64,000 bases of DNA from Mycobacterium malmoense (GTDB lineage Bacteria; Actinomycetota; Actinomycetes; Mycobacteriales; Mycobacteriaceae). The translations under genes were made by a program, and so were the position numbers. The DNA lies in contig NZ_CP080999.1 of NCBI RefSeq assembly GCF_019645855.1, positions 4,960,001-5,024,000 on the forward strand, in the 5' to 3' direction. The notes below the pieces were generated by a model that was not told where the DNA came from, searched no databases, and saw only the letters and a program-made list of their open reading frames with translations. Shown piece after piece: positions 1-7,911 of this stretch (its first letter is position 1; each line of letters opens with the position of its first letter).

Positions 1-65
1 TCGTGGTCGAAAACTCCGTGTTGCCCGCGAACAGTCAAGCCGCGCAACTCGATTCGATCAGCCAT
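1..65 (-). CDS. folB: Dihydroneopterin aldolase, 5' end only
   Basis: This is the first 21 codons of a gene that leaves the window on its left edge. The start is ATG at 63-65 on the minus strand and the visible residues begin MADRIELRGLTVRGQHG, which matches the amino end of mycobacterial FolB (FolX, Rv3607c). FolB converts 7,8-dihydroneopterin to 6-hydroxymethyl-dihydropterin in folate synthesis. Its start overlaps the end of folP1 by eight bases, so the two are translationally coupled in the order folE-folP1-folB. Only the amino end can be judged here, but position and sequence agree well. Confidence 0.85.
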   Translation of the reverse strand, partial: MADRIELRGLTVRGQHGVFDH

Positions 66-900
66 CGTCTCCAGCCAGCTCGGTTTCGGTCCAGGCCGCC
101 ACGACCTTGAGGGCATCGACCGAGGCCCGCACGTCGTGCACGCGCACGCCCCAGGCCCCGTGCACGGCCGCCAGCGCGGAAATCACCGCGGTCGCCGTCT
201 CACGCCCGTCGGGTGGCCGCGGCGAGCCGTCGGGCCCGGCTAACAACGTACCGAGGAACCGTTTGCGTGAGGCGCCCAGGAGCACCGGGATCCCGGTGGC
301 GACGAACTGTGGCAGCGCATGCAGCAGCGCCCAATTGTGTTGTCCCGTCTTGGCGAATCCGAGCCCGGGGTCGATCACCAACTTGTCGGGATCGACACCC
401 GCGGCCACGGCGGCGTCGATGCTGGCGAGCAGCTCGGCGCGCACCTCGGCCACCACGTCGCGGTAGTGCGGGACCGCGTGCGGACGGTCGGACGACACCG
501 GTCGCCAGTGCATCAGCACCCAGGGCACGCCGGCCTCTGCCAGCAGCGGTGCCATCGCGGGGTCGGCCCGCCCGCCCGACACGTCGTTGACGATCCGGGC
601 GCCGCTCTGCAGCGCCGCCCGCGCCACGTCCGCGTGCATGGTGTCGATGCTCACGGTAATGCCCTGTGCTGCAAGCTCTTTGACGACGGGCACGACACGG
701 GACGTCTCGACCCGAGGGTCGATCCGGGCGGCACCGGGCCGGGTCGACTCACCGCCGACGTCGACGATCCCCGCGCCTTCGGCGGCCATCGCCAGACCAT
801 GGGCGACGGCGTCGTCGGCATCGAAATAGCGCCCGCCGTCGGAGAACGAATCGTCAGTGACGTTCAGAACCCCCATAACCTGCACGGGCGCCGGGCTCAC
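58..900 (-). CDS. folP1: Dihydropteroate synthase
   Basis: FolP joins 6-hydroxymethyl-dihydropterin pyrophosphate to p-aminobenzoate to make dihydropteroate and is the sulfonamide/dapsone target. The 280-residue protein has the usual length. It shows the first pterin-binding signature (NVTDDSFSDGG, about residues 13-23), the VGGESTRPGA loop near 48, the DPGLGFAKT segment near 177 and GASRKRF near 213, where the lysine and arginine contact substrate. The start is GTG at 898-900, overlapping the folE stop as GTGA, so translation is coupled. It sits between folE and folB, as in M. tuberculosis (Rv3608c). Nothing looks broken. Confidence 0.97.
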   Translation of the reverse strand: MSPAPVQVMGVLNVTDDSFSDGGRYFDADDAVAHGLAMAAEGAGIVDVGGESTRPGAARIDPRVETSRVVPVVKELAAQGITVSIDTMHADVARAALQSGARIVNDVSGGRADPAMAPLLAEAGVPWVLMHWRPVSSDRPHAVPHYRDVVAEVRAELLASIDAAVAAGVDPDKLVIDPGLGFAKTGQHNWALLHALPQFVATGIPVLLGASRKRFLGTLLAGPDGSPRPPDGRETATAVISALAAVHGAWGVRVHDVRASVDALKVVAAWTETELAGDDG

Positions 901-1517
901 TTACGCAGGATGAGGTCGAGCGCCTCGGCTCGAGAAGCGGCATTGGTTTTCAACAAACCGCGCACCGCCGACGTCGTCGTGACGGCGCCGGGCTTGCGCA
1001 CGCCACGCATCGCCATGCACAGGTGCTCGGCCTCGACCACGACGATGACCCCGCGCGGATCGAGCTTCTTCACCAGGGCGTCGGCGACCTGGCTGGTGAG
1101 CCGCTCCTGCACCTGTGGCCGCTTGGCGTACAGGTCGACCAGGCGCGCGATCTTCGACAAACCGGTGACCCTGCCGTCCGCGCCCGGTATGTAGCCGACG
1201 TGGGCCACCCCGTGGAACGACACCAGGTGATGTTCGCAGGTGGAGTAGAGCGGGATTTCCTTGACGATCACCAGCTCGTCGTGTTCCTCGTCGAACATGG
1301 TGTTCAGCACGGTGTCGGGGTCGGTGTAGAGCCCAGCGAACATCTCGCGGTAGGCGCGCGCGACGCGGGCGGGGGTGCCCTGCAAGCCATCTCTGTCCGG
1401 GTCTTCGCCGATCGCGAATAGCAACTCGCGGATCGCGGCCTCGGCACGCTGCTGGTCGAACACCCGTATGCGGCCAGGCGCGTTGCGGGTATCCGGCCCC
1501 AAATCCGGCAAGGCCAT
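897..1517 (-). CDS. folE: GTP cyclohydrolase I
   Basis: FolE opens the imidazole ring of GTP to give dihydroneopterin triphosphate, the first step of folate synthesis. The 206-residue cytosolic protein has the zinc site of the family: CEHH near residue 93 and the cysteine of EAEHLCMAMRG near 164. The substrate motif KIARLVDLYAKRPQVQE lies between them. The first 20 residues are poorly conserved, as is normal. It starts 15 bases after the ftsH stop, so ftsH, folE, folP1 and folB are probably co-transcribed on the minus strand, matching M. tuberculosis Rv3610c-Rv3607c. Confidence 0.97.
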   Translation of the reverse strand: MALPDLGPDTRNAPGRIRVFDQQRAEAAIRELLFAIGEDPDRDGLQGTPARVARAYREMFAGLYTDPDTVLNTMFDEEHDELVIVKEIPLYSTCEHHLVSFHGVAHVGYIPGADGRVTGLSKIARLVDLYAKRPQVQERLTSQVADALVKKLDPRGVIVVVEAEHLCMAMRGVRKPGAVTTTSAVRGLLKTNAASRAEALDLILRK

Positions 1518-1532
1518 CGAACCCTCCGTTCG

Positions 1533-3905
1533 TCAGCCGTGGGCCGGCGGGTTGGACCGGCTCACGTCCTCGTCCGGCTGGTCGGGGGACTTTCCGGCTT
1601 CCGGGCCGGATTGACCGGGCGGCGGATAGGGCGGAAACGGCGGGTAGCTCGGCGCTGGATGGCCCTGGGCCGGGTGACCCTGGCCCGGATAGCTCGGCGC
1701 CGGCTGCGGCCAATACGGCTGCTGGGCAGGCTGTGTGGGATGGGCGGGCGGATACCAATAATTCGGCTGCTGTTGCTGTGGCGGCCATCCCGGCGCATAC
1801 CAGCCCGCCGGGGCACCGTAGTCGGGCTGGGTAGTACCCTGGCGATTACCGGACTCCTGACCCGCGTGAGAACCGTTGCCGCCGTTGGCATTCCTATCGG
1901 CCTCCACGCGCGCGGCCTCGGCGGCCTGGGTGGCCTGTGCGATGGCAGCCTTGAAGGCCGGCTCGGGAACGGGTTGCGGCCACGGTTCGCCGCGCTCCAT
2001 GGCCAGCTCGCCGGGCGTCTTGATCGGCGGTTTGTCCGACGGGATGCGACCGCCGAAATCGTCGAACATGGTTAGCCGTGGGCGTTTTTCGACGCCGGTG
2101 AAGATTCCCTCCAGCTCCGGTCGGTGCAGGGTTTCCTTCTCCAGCAGCTGGCCGGCCAGGGTGTCGAGCACGTCGCGGTATTCGGTGAGGATTTCCCAGG
2201 CCTCGGTGTGCGCCGCCTCGATCAGCTTGCGGACTTCGTCGTCGATGTCACGGGCGACCTCGTGCGAGTAGTCGGCCTGCGTGCCCATGGTCCGTCCAAG
2301 GAACGGGTCACCGTGCTCGGACCCGTATTTGACGGCGCCGAGCTTGGAGCTCATGCCGAATTCGGTGACCATCGAGCGCGCAATCTTGGTGGCCTGTTCG
2401 ATGTCGGACACCGCGCCGGTCGTCGGCTCACGGAAGACGAGTTCCTCGGCGGCGCGCCCGCCCATGGCGAAGACCAGCTGCGCGATCATCTCCGACCGGG
2501 TCCGCAGGCCCTTGTCTTCCTCCGGCACCGCCACCGCGTGCCCGCCGGTCCGTCCCCGGGCCAGGATCGTCACCTTGTAGATCGGCTCGATGTCGGGCAT
2601 CGCCCAGGCCGCCAGGGTGTGGCCGCCCTCGTGGTAGGCGGTGATCTTCTTTTCCTGCTCGCTGATGATGCGGCCCTTGCGGCGTGGCCCGCCGATCACC
2701 CGGTCCACCGCCTCCTCCAGGGCGGCGCCGGTGATGACGGTGCCGTTTTCCCGGGCGGTCAGCAGCGCCGCCTCGTTGATGACGTTGGCCAGGTCGGCGC
2801 CGGTCATGCCGACGGTGCGCTTGGCCAGCCCGTCGAGGTCGGCGTCCGGGCCGATCGGTTTGCCCTTCGCATGCACCTGCAGCACCGCGCGGCGGCCCGC
2901 CAGGTCGGGGTTGGATACCGGGATCTGCCGGTCGAAGCGGCCGGGCCGCAGCAGAGCGGGGTCGAGGATGTCGGGCCGGTTGGTGGCCGCGATCAGGATG
3001 ACGCCGGCCCGCGGGTCGAACCCGTCCATCTCGACCAGCAGCTGGTTCAGCGTCTGCTCGCGCTCGTCATGACCGCCGCCGAGGCCGGCGCCGCGCTGGC
3101 GGCCCACCGCGTCGATCTCGTCGACGAAGATGATGCAGGGGTTGTTCTGCTTGGCCTGGTCGAACAGGTCGCGCACCCGCGACGCGCCCACACCGACGAA
3201 CATCTCGACGAAGTCGGAGCCGGAGATCGTGAAGAACGGGACTCCGGCTTCCCCGGCCACCGCGCGGGCCAGCAGCGTCTTACCGGTGCCGGGCGGGCCG
3301 TAGAGCAGCACGCCCTTGGGGATCTTGGCCCCCAGCGCCTGATAGCGCCCGGGGTTCTGCAGGAAATCCTTGATCTCGTAGAGCTCTTCGACCGCTTCGT
3401 CGACGCCGGCAACGTCGGCGAACGTGGTCTTGGGCATGTCTTTCGAGAGCTGCTTGGCGCGCGATTTGCCGAACCCGAAGCCCATCCGGGCGCCGCCCTG
3501 CATGCGGGAGAACATCACGAACAGGCCGACCAGCAACAGCAGCGGCAGCACGTAGACCAGCAGCTCGCCCAAGATGCTGCCTTGGTTGACGACGGTGCTG
3601 ATCTTCGCGTTTTTGGCGCTGAGCGCGTTGAATAGGTCGACGGCGTATCCGCTGGGGTATTTGGTGATGACCTTGTCGGAATTGGCGGTGTCGTTGTTGC
3701 CCTTCTTCAGGGTCAGCCGCAGCTGCTGCTCGCGATCATCGATCTGCGCGCTCTTGACGTTGTCGCCGTTGATCTGGGCCATCGCCACCGAGGTGTCGAC
3801 CGGCTTATAGCCGCGGGTGTCGTCGCTAAAGTAAAAGAACGACCAACCCAGCAGCACCACGACAGCGATCGCCGTGAGGATGCGAATCACGTTTTTCCGG
3901 CTCAT
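1533..3905 (-). CDS. ftsH: ATP-dependent zinc metalloprotease FtsH
   Basis: FtsH is a membrane-anchored AAA+ protease that unfolds and degrades membrane and short-lived soluble proteins. The 790-residue protein has a membrane segment near residues 7-27, a periplasmic loop, a second membrane segment near 110-130, Walker A (GPPGTGKT, near 205), Walker B (FVDEID, near 262), the arginine-finger region ATNRPDILD..RPGRFDR and the zinc motif HEGGH near 426. The last 130 or so residues are a Gln/Pro/Tyr-rich disordered tail, also long in other mycobacteria. ATG at 3903-3905 is preferred; an in-frame TTG lies one codon upstream. It heads the folate gene cluster (Rv3610c counterpart). Confidence 0.96.
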   Translation of the reverse strand: MSRKNVIRILTAIAVVVLLGWSFFYFSDDTRGYKPVDTSVAMAQINGDNVKSAQIDDREQQLRLTLKKGNNDTANSDKVITKYPSGYAVDLFNALSAKNAKISTVVNQGSILGELLVYVLPLLLLVGLFVMFSRMQGGARMGFGFGKSRAKQLSKDMPKTTFADVAGVDEAVEELYEIKDFLQNPGRYQALGAKIPKGVLLYGPPGTGKTLLARAVAGEAGVPFFTISGSDFVEMFVGVGASRVRDLFDQAKQNNPCIIFVDEIDAVGRQRGAGLGGGHDEREQTLNQLLVEMDGFDPRAGVILIAATNRPDILDPALLRPGRFDRQIPVSNPDLAGRRAVLQVHAKGKPIGPDADLDGLAKRTVGMTGADLANVINEAALLTARENGTVITGAALEEAVDRVIGGPRRKGRIISEQEKKITAYHEGGHTLAAWAMPDIEPIYKVTILARGRTGGHAVAVPEEDKGLRTRSEMIAQLVFAMGGRAAEELVFREPTTGAVSDIEQATKIARSMVTEFGMSSKLGAVKYGSEHGDPFLGRTMGTQADYSHEVARDIDDEVRKLIEAAHTEAWEILTEYRDVLDTLAGQLLEKETLHRPELEGIFTGVEKRPRLTMFDDFGGRIPSDKPPIKTPGELAMERGEPWPQPVPEPAFKAAIAQATQAAEAARVEADRNANGGNGSHAGQESGNRQGTTQPDYGAPAGWYAPGWPPQQQQPNYWYPPAHPTQPAQQPYWPQPAPSYPGQGHPAQGHPAPSYPPFPPYPPPGQSGPEAGKSPDQPDEDVSRSNPPAHG

Positions 3906-3972
3906 CAATCATCGGCCTTGTCGGCCAGGTCCTTCCCGATACACGACGCTAGAAAAGTCCAGGCTACCGCTA

Positions 3973-4202
3973 GTGGCGATCGCCAGCTCCGGCAGAGCCG
4001 GGCGCTGGGGGTACCTCCCGCTTGCGGGGGACGGGTCGCCACCGTCCTGCCGCGTGGCGATCGCCAGCTCCGGCAGAGCCGGGCGCTGGGGGTACCTCCC
4101 GCTTGCGGGGGACGGGTCGCCACCATCCTGCCGCGTGGCGATCGCCAGCTCCGGCAGAGCCGGGCGCTGGGGGCACCTCCCGCTTGCGGGGGACGGGTCG
4201 CC
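3973..4202. repeat. 81-bp tandem repeat, about 2.8 copies
   Basis: Three head-to-tail copies begin at 3973, 4054 and 4135. Each unit is 81 bp, and the third stops after 68 bases. Copies are almost identical: T/C changes in GGTACCTCC versus GGCACCTCC and one G/A near the unit end. Each unit holds small inverted repeats (CAGCTCCGGCAGAGCCGG and CCCGCTTGCGGGGG). Since 81 is a multiple of three, several frames on both strands stay open, but nothing suggests translation. It lies between the divergent ftsH and ephA starts. It resembles the mycobacterial VNTR/MIRU class and is likely variable between strains. The rest of the 488-base gap (3906-3972, 4203-4393) shows nothing else clear. Confidence 0.9.
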
Positions 4203-4393
4203 GGCCCGGCCGAGCCGGCGCCACCCTTTGTCCCAGTTAACGACCGGCAGTTCCCGGCGTGGCAACCACGACCTTCGCCGAGCGTCACGCTGGCGTCACG
4301 ACCGACGGCCAGCGCCGCGCCAGTGTGACGTTCGGTGAAGAACCCGGTGAAGAATAAGCCCTTCTCAGCCCGCGGCCGTTGTGATTTGGTGAG

Positions 4394-5362
4394 GTGGTGC
4401 CCTCATCAACCGAACGGTTAGTAGACACCAATGGTGTGCAGCTGCGGCTGATCGAAGCGGGAGACCGCGGCGCGCCCGTCGTGATCCTGGCCCACGGATT
4501 TCCCGAACTGGCCTATTCGTGGCGGCATCAGATACCGGCCCTCGCCGAGGCCGGCTATCACGTGCTGGCGCCCGACCAGCGCGGCTACGGCGGTTCGTCC
4601 CGCCCGGGCGCGATCGAGGCCTACAACATTCACGAGCTGACGGCGGACCTGGTCGGCCTGCTCGACGACGTCGGCGCCGAGCGCGCCGTCTGGATCGGGC
4701 ACGACTGGGGCGCCGCCGTGGTGTGGAACGCGCCGCTGCTGCACCCGGACCGGGTCGCGGCGGTCGCCGCGTTGAGTATCCCGCCGCTGCCGCGCCCGCA
4801 GGTGCCGCCGACGCAGGCCTTCCGCACCTTGTTCGGGGATAACTTCTTCTACATCCTCTATTTCCAGGAGCCAGGCGTCGCCGACGCCGAACTCGACGCC
4901 GACCCCGCCCGCACGATGCGCCGGGTGATGGCCGGCCGGCCGGCGCTCGACCAGAGCGCGGCGATGCGGATGCTGGCACCCGGTCCGGAGGGTTTCGTCG
5001 ACCGCCTTCCCGAGCCGGACGGGCTGCCGGACTGGCTCAGCCAGGACGAGCTCGACTATTACATCAACGAGTTTTCCCGCACCGGCTTCACCGGCGGCCT
5101 GAACTGGTACCGCAATTTCGACCGCAACTGGGAGACCACCGCGGAACTCGCCGACGCGAAAATCCCTGTGCCGTCGTTGTTTATCGCGGGGACGTCCGAC
5201 CCGGTGCTGGCGTTCACCCGCGCCGACCGTGCGTCGGAGGTGATCGCCGGGCCGTACCGCCAGGTGATGATCGAGGGCGCCGGACACTGGCTACAGCAGG
5301 AACGGCCCGACGAGGTGAACGCGGCCCTGTTGGAGTTCCTCAACGGACTGGAGTTGCGATGA
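4394..5362 (+). CDS. ephA: Epoxide hydrolase EphA
   Basis: This is an alpha/beta-hydrolase that opens epoxides to diols through an aspartyl-ester intermediate; likely substrates are lipid epoxides or toxic epoxides, which the sequence cannot decide. The 322 residues carry the oxyanion HGFPE near 34, the nucleophile loop GHDWGAA near 103, lid tyrosines (FYILYFQEPG and LNWYRN) typical of true epoxide hydrolases, and the histidine in GAGHWLQQE near 299. Two consecutive GTG codons (4394, 4397) can start it. Its stop overlaps the next gene by ATGA, so it leads an operon with a flavin-type monooxygenase and a dehydrogenase. It corresponds to Rv3617. Confidence 0.92.
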   Translation: MVPSSTERLVDTNGVQLRLIEAGDRGAPVVILAHGFPELAYSWRHQIPALAEAGYHVLAPDQRGYGGSSRPGAIEAYNIHELTADLVGLLDDVGAERAVWIGHDWGAAVVWNAPLLHPDRVAAVAALSIPPLPRPQVPPTQAFRTLFGDNFFYILYFQEPGVADAELDADPARTMRRVMAGRPALDQSAAMRMLAPGPEGFVDRLPEPDGLPDWLSQDELDYYINEFSRTGFTGGLNWYRNFDRNWETTAELADAKIPVPSLFIAGTSDPVLAFTRADRASEVIAGPYRQVMIEGAGHWLQQERPDEVNAALLEFLNGLELR

Positions 5363-6546
5363 GCGCGCCGCTGCGCTTCGGCGTCTTCATCACACCGTTT
5401 CACCCTATTGGCCAATCCCCAACGGTGGCACTGGAATACGACATGGAACGCGTCGTCACGTTGGATCGCCTGGGTTTTGACGAGGCATGGTTCGGCGAAC
5501 ACCACTCCGGTGGCTACGAGCTGATCGCCTGCCCGGAGGTGTTCATCGCCGCCGCGGCGGAACGGACGAAGCACATCCGGCTGGGCACGGGAGTGGTCTC
5601 GCTGCCCTACCACCATCCGCTGATGGTGGCCGATCGTTGGGTGCTGCTGGACCACCTGACCCGCGGCCGGGTCATGTTCGGCACCGGTCCCGGAGCACTG
5701 CCCTCGGACGCGTACATGATGGGCATCGACCCGGTCGATCAACGGCACATGATGCAGGAGTCGCTCGAAGCGATCCTGGCGCTGTTTCGCGCCGGCCCCA
5801 CCGAGCGCATCGACCGCCACTCCGACTGGTTCACGCTGCGTGACGCCCAATTGCATATCCGCCCCTACACCTGGCCCTATCCGGAAATCGCGACGGCGGC
5901 AATGGTTTCGCCGTCCGGGCCGCGGCTGGCCGGCGCGCTCGGCACGTCGCTGCTGTCACTGTCGATGTCGGTGCCCGGCGGCTACGCCGCGCTGGAAACC
6001 ACCTGGGAGGTGGTCCGCGAACAGGCCGCCAAAGTCGGCCGCGACGAGCCGGACCGGGCCGACTGGCGCGTTTTGAGCATCATGCATATCGCCGACAGCC
6101 GCGAGCGGGCGATCGACGATTGCACCTACGGGCTACAGGATTTCGCCAATTACTTTGGCGCGGCCGGGTTCGTCCCGTTGTCCAACGCCGTGGACGGCGC
6201 CCAGACACCGCACGAGTTTGTCGAAGACTATGCGGCCAAAGGGAATTGCTGCATTGGCACGCCCGACGACGCGATCGCGCACATCGAGGATTTGCTCGAA
6301 CGGTCGGGCGGTTTCGGCACGTTGCTGATGCTCGGCCACGACTGGGCCTCGCCCGAGGCGACTTACCACTGCTATGACCTGGTCGCCCGCAAGGTGATTC
6401 CTTATTTCAAGGGACAGCTCGAAGCGTCGCGGTCGTCGCACGACTGGGCCAGAGGCAAACGCGACCAATTGATTGGCCGCGCCGGTGAGGCCGTGGTGAA
6501 AGCCATCACCGAGCATGTCGGCGAACAGAAAGGCGTGGTGAACTGA
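5359..6546 (+). CDS. Luciferase-like (LLM class) flavin-dependent monooxygenase
   Basis: The 395-residue protein belongs to the bacterial luciferase-like TIM-barrel oxidoreductases, which use reduced FMN (or F420 in some mycobacterial members) to oxygenate or reduce organic substrates. Supporting features are the FGVFITPF amino end, DEAWFGEHHSGGYE near 38-50, the RLGTGVVSLPYHHPLMVADR strand near 80-100 and GRVMFGTGPGALPSD near 115. It corresponds to Rv3618. The ATG overlaps ephA and its stop shares a base with the following dehydrogenase gene, so the three are made together. A route monooxygenase to epoxide to diol to ketone or aldehyde is an inference from this order. The substrate is unknown. 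Confidence 0.88.
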   Translation: MSAPLRFGVFITPFHPIGQSPTVALEYDMERVVTLDRLGFDEAWFGEHHSGGYELIACPEVFIAAAAERTKHIRLGTGVVSLPYHHPLMVADRWVLLDHLTRGRVMFGTGPGALPSDAYMMGIDPVDQRHMMQESLEAILALFRAGPTERIDRHSDWFTLRDAQLHIRPYTWPYPEIATAAMVSPSGPRLAGALGTSLLSLSMSVPGGYAALETTWEVVREQAAKVGRDEPDRADWRVLSIMHIADSRERAIDDCTYGLQDFANYFGAAGFVPLSNAVDGAQTPHEFVEDYAAKGNCCIGTPDDAIAHIEDLLERSGGFGTLLMLGHDWASPEATYHCYDLVARKVIPYFKGQLEASRSSHDWARGKRDQLIGRAGEAVVKAITEHVGEQKGVVN

Positions 6547-7559
6547 TGCGTGCCGCGGTATTGCGAGACGGCCGTATGGTCTATCGCGACGACGTGCCCG
6601 AGCCGGTGCCCGAACCCGGCCAGGTGCTGGTTGGTGTGCGGACGTGTGGAATCTGCGGTTCCGATTTGCATTTCGCCGCCCACGGTAGCGAAGTGGTGGC
6701 GATGACCGCTCAGGTGGCCGGCGATGCCGGCGGCATGGGCATCGATCTAGACCGCGACATCTTCATGGGCCACGAATTCAGCGCGGAGGTGCTCGAAGCC
6801 GGGCCCGACACCGAAACCCATCCGCCGGGAACCCTGGTCACGTCGATTCCGGTGCTGCTGTCCGCCAAGGGTTTTGAGCCAATCGTCTACAGCAACAGCA
6901 CGATCGGCGGCTACGCCGAGCGGATGCTGCTGTCGGCGCCGCTACTGCTGCCCATTCCCAACGGCCTGGACCTCAAACATGCGTCCCTGACCGAACCCAT
7001 GGCGGTGGGGTTGCATGCCGTCAACAAGTCGAACATCGCGCCGGGCGAGACGGCCCTGGTGCTCGGTTGCGGCCCGATCGGCATCGCGATCGTCGCAGCC
7101 CTTCACGCGCACGGGGTCGAAACCGTTGTGGCATCGGATTTTTCGCCGAAGCGACGGGAGCTGGCCACCGCGATGGGAGCCCACCAGACGCTGGATCCGG
7201 CGCAGGGTTCGCCGTTCGACACCGTCAAGCCCGCGGTGGTGTTCGAGGCCGTCGGAATACCCGGAATCATCGATGACGTGCTGCTGCGGGCGCGGCCAGG
7301 CACCCGCCTGGTCGTGGCCGGGGTGTGCATGCAGCCCGACACCGTGCATCCGTTCTTCGCGATCGCCAAAGAGATCAACGTGCAATTCGTACTCGCCTAC
7401 ACTCCCGACGAGTTCGCCGACTCGCTGCGCTCGCTCGCCGAGGGCGAGATCGACGTGACCCCGGTGATCACGGGAGAGGTGGGCCTGGACGGCGTCGGCG
7501 CGGCCTTCGACGACCTCGCCGACCCCGAGCGGCACTGCAAAATTCTCGTCACGCCGTAG
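6546..7559 (+). CDS. Zinc-type alcohol dehydrogenase family protein (MDR superfamily)
   Basis: A medium-chain dehydrogenase/reductase of 337 residues. It has the catalytic-zinc motif CGICGSDLH near residue 36, GHEFSAEV near 78 and the nucleotide-binding LGCGPIGIAIVAALHAHG near 178. The usual structural-zinc loop (four closely spaced cysteines) is absent: the region after GHE runs to GGYAERML with no cysteine, so only one zinc is expected. It overlaps the monooxygenase gene by one base and ends the ephA operon. M. tuberculosis has esx genes at this position instead, so the gene is a lineage-specific operon member. Substrate unknown; oxidation of a diol or alcohol made by its neighbours is the simplest guess. 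Confidence 0.85.
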   Translation: MRAAVLRDGRMVYRDDVPEPVPEPGQVLVGVRTCGICGSDLHFAAHGSEVVAMTAQVAGDAGGMGIDLDRDIFMGHEFSAEVLEAGPDTETHPPGTLVTSIPVLLSAKGFEPIVYSNSTIGGYAERMLLSAPLLLPIPNGLDLKHASLTEPMAVGLHAVNKSNIAPGETALVLGCGPIGIAIVAALHAHGVETVVASDFSPKRRELATAMGAHQTLDPAQGSPFDTVKPAVVFEAVGIPGIIDDVLLRARPGTRLVVAGVCMQPDTVHPFFAIAKEINVQFVLAYTPDEFADSLRSLAEGEIDVTPVITGEVGLDGVGAAFDDLADPERHCKILVTP

Positions 7560-7832
7560 GCGCAGCTGAACGGCATTCGGGTACCGGCTGGACAAAAGCG
7601 TCGCGGTCGTGCGTCACGGGGTCTGGCGCGATCGTCACCTGCCGCAGATCGCGGCTGCCCTCACGCGCATCGAGGGGCGGCGCCCACCGGAGTACTTTGC
7701 CACGGCGCGAAATCCTTGGTCATCTATGTGGCGGTCCGCCATTTTCTCCGTTATATGAAAACCTCAATCGTCTACATCCGACCGCGATTGGTCACGTCGC
7801 CATAGACGGGCCGAGAAGCATACTAATAAACG
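7560..7832. other. Non-coding gap between convergent genes
   Basis: No convincing gene on either strand. Open frames crossing it lack a ribosome-binding site and family resemblance. The terminator-like hairpin at 7833-7868 closes the gap. M. tuberculosis carries the esxV/esxW and PPE65/PE32 genes near this place, and none of them is visible here. Confidence 0.6.
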
Positions 7833-7868
7833 GATCGGCCCCCTTCTTGCTTGCAAAGGGGGCCGATC
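7833..7868 (-). terminator. Hairpin terminator after the secreted protein gene
   Basis: A perfect 13-bp inverted repeat (GATCGGCCCCCTT at 7833-7845, AAGGGGGCCGATC at 7856-7868) with a 10-base loop. It lies 44 bases beyond the stop of the minus-strand gene at 7912 and is followed on that strand by a T-rich stretch (CGTTTATTAGTA), so it most likely ends that transcript. It could also stop read-through from the alcohol dehydrogenase gene. Confidence 0.7.
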
Positions 7869-7911
7869 GCCGTTGGTGGTCGCCGGCTCGCATCGGCGAC
7901 CTTCAGCGGAC

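Noticed and set aside
2124..3635. 503-codon open frame antisense to ftsH (and similar long antisense frames at 46225-48066 and 13580-15529)
   Set aside because: Codon-position GC bias on the opposite strand explains them; the sense genes have complete catalytic motifs.
3973..4202. CRISPR array
   Set aside because: Units are 81 bp, contiguous and identical with no unique spacers, and no cas gene is present.
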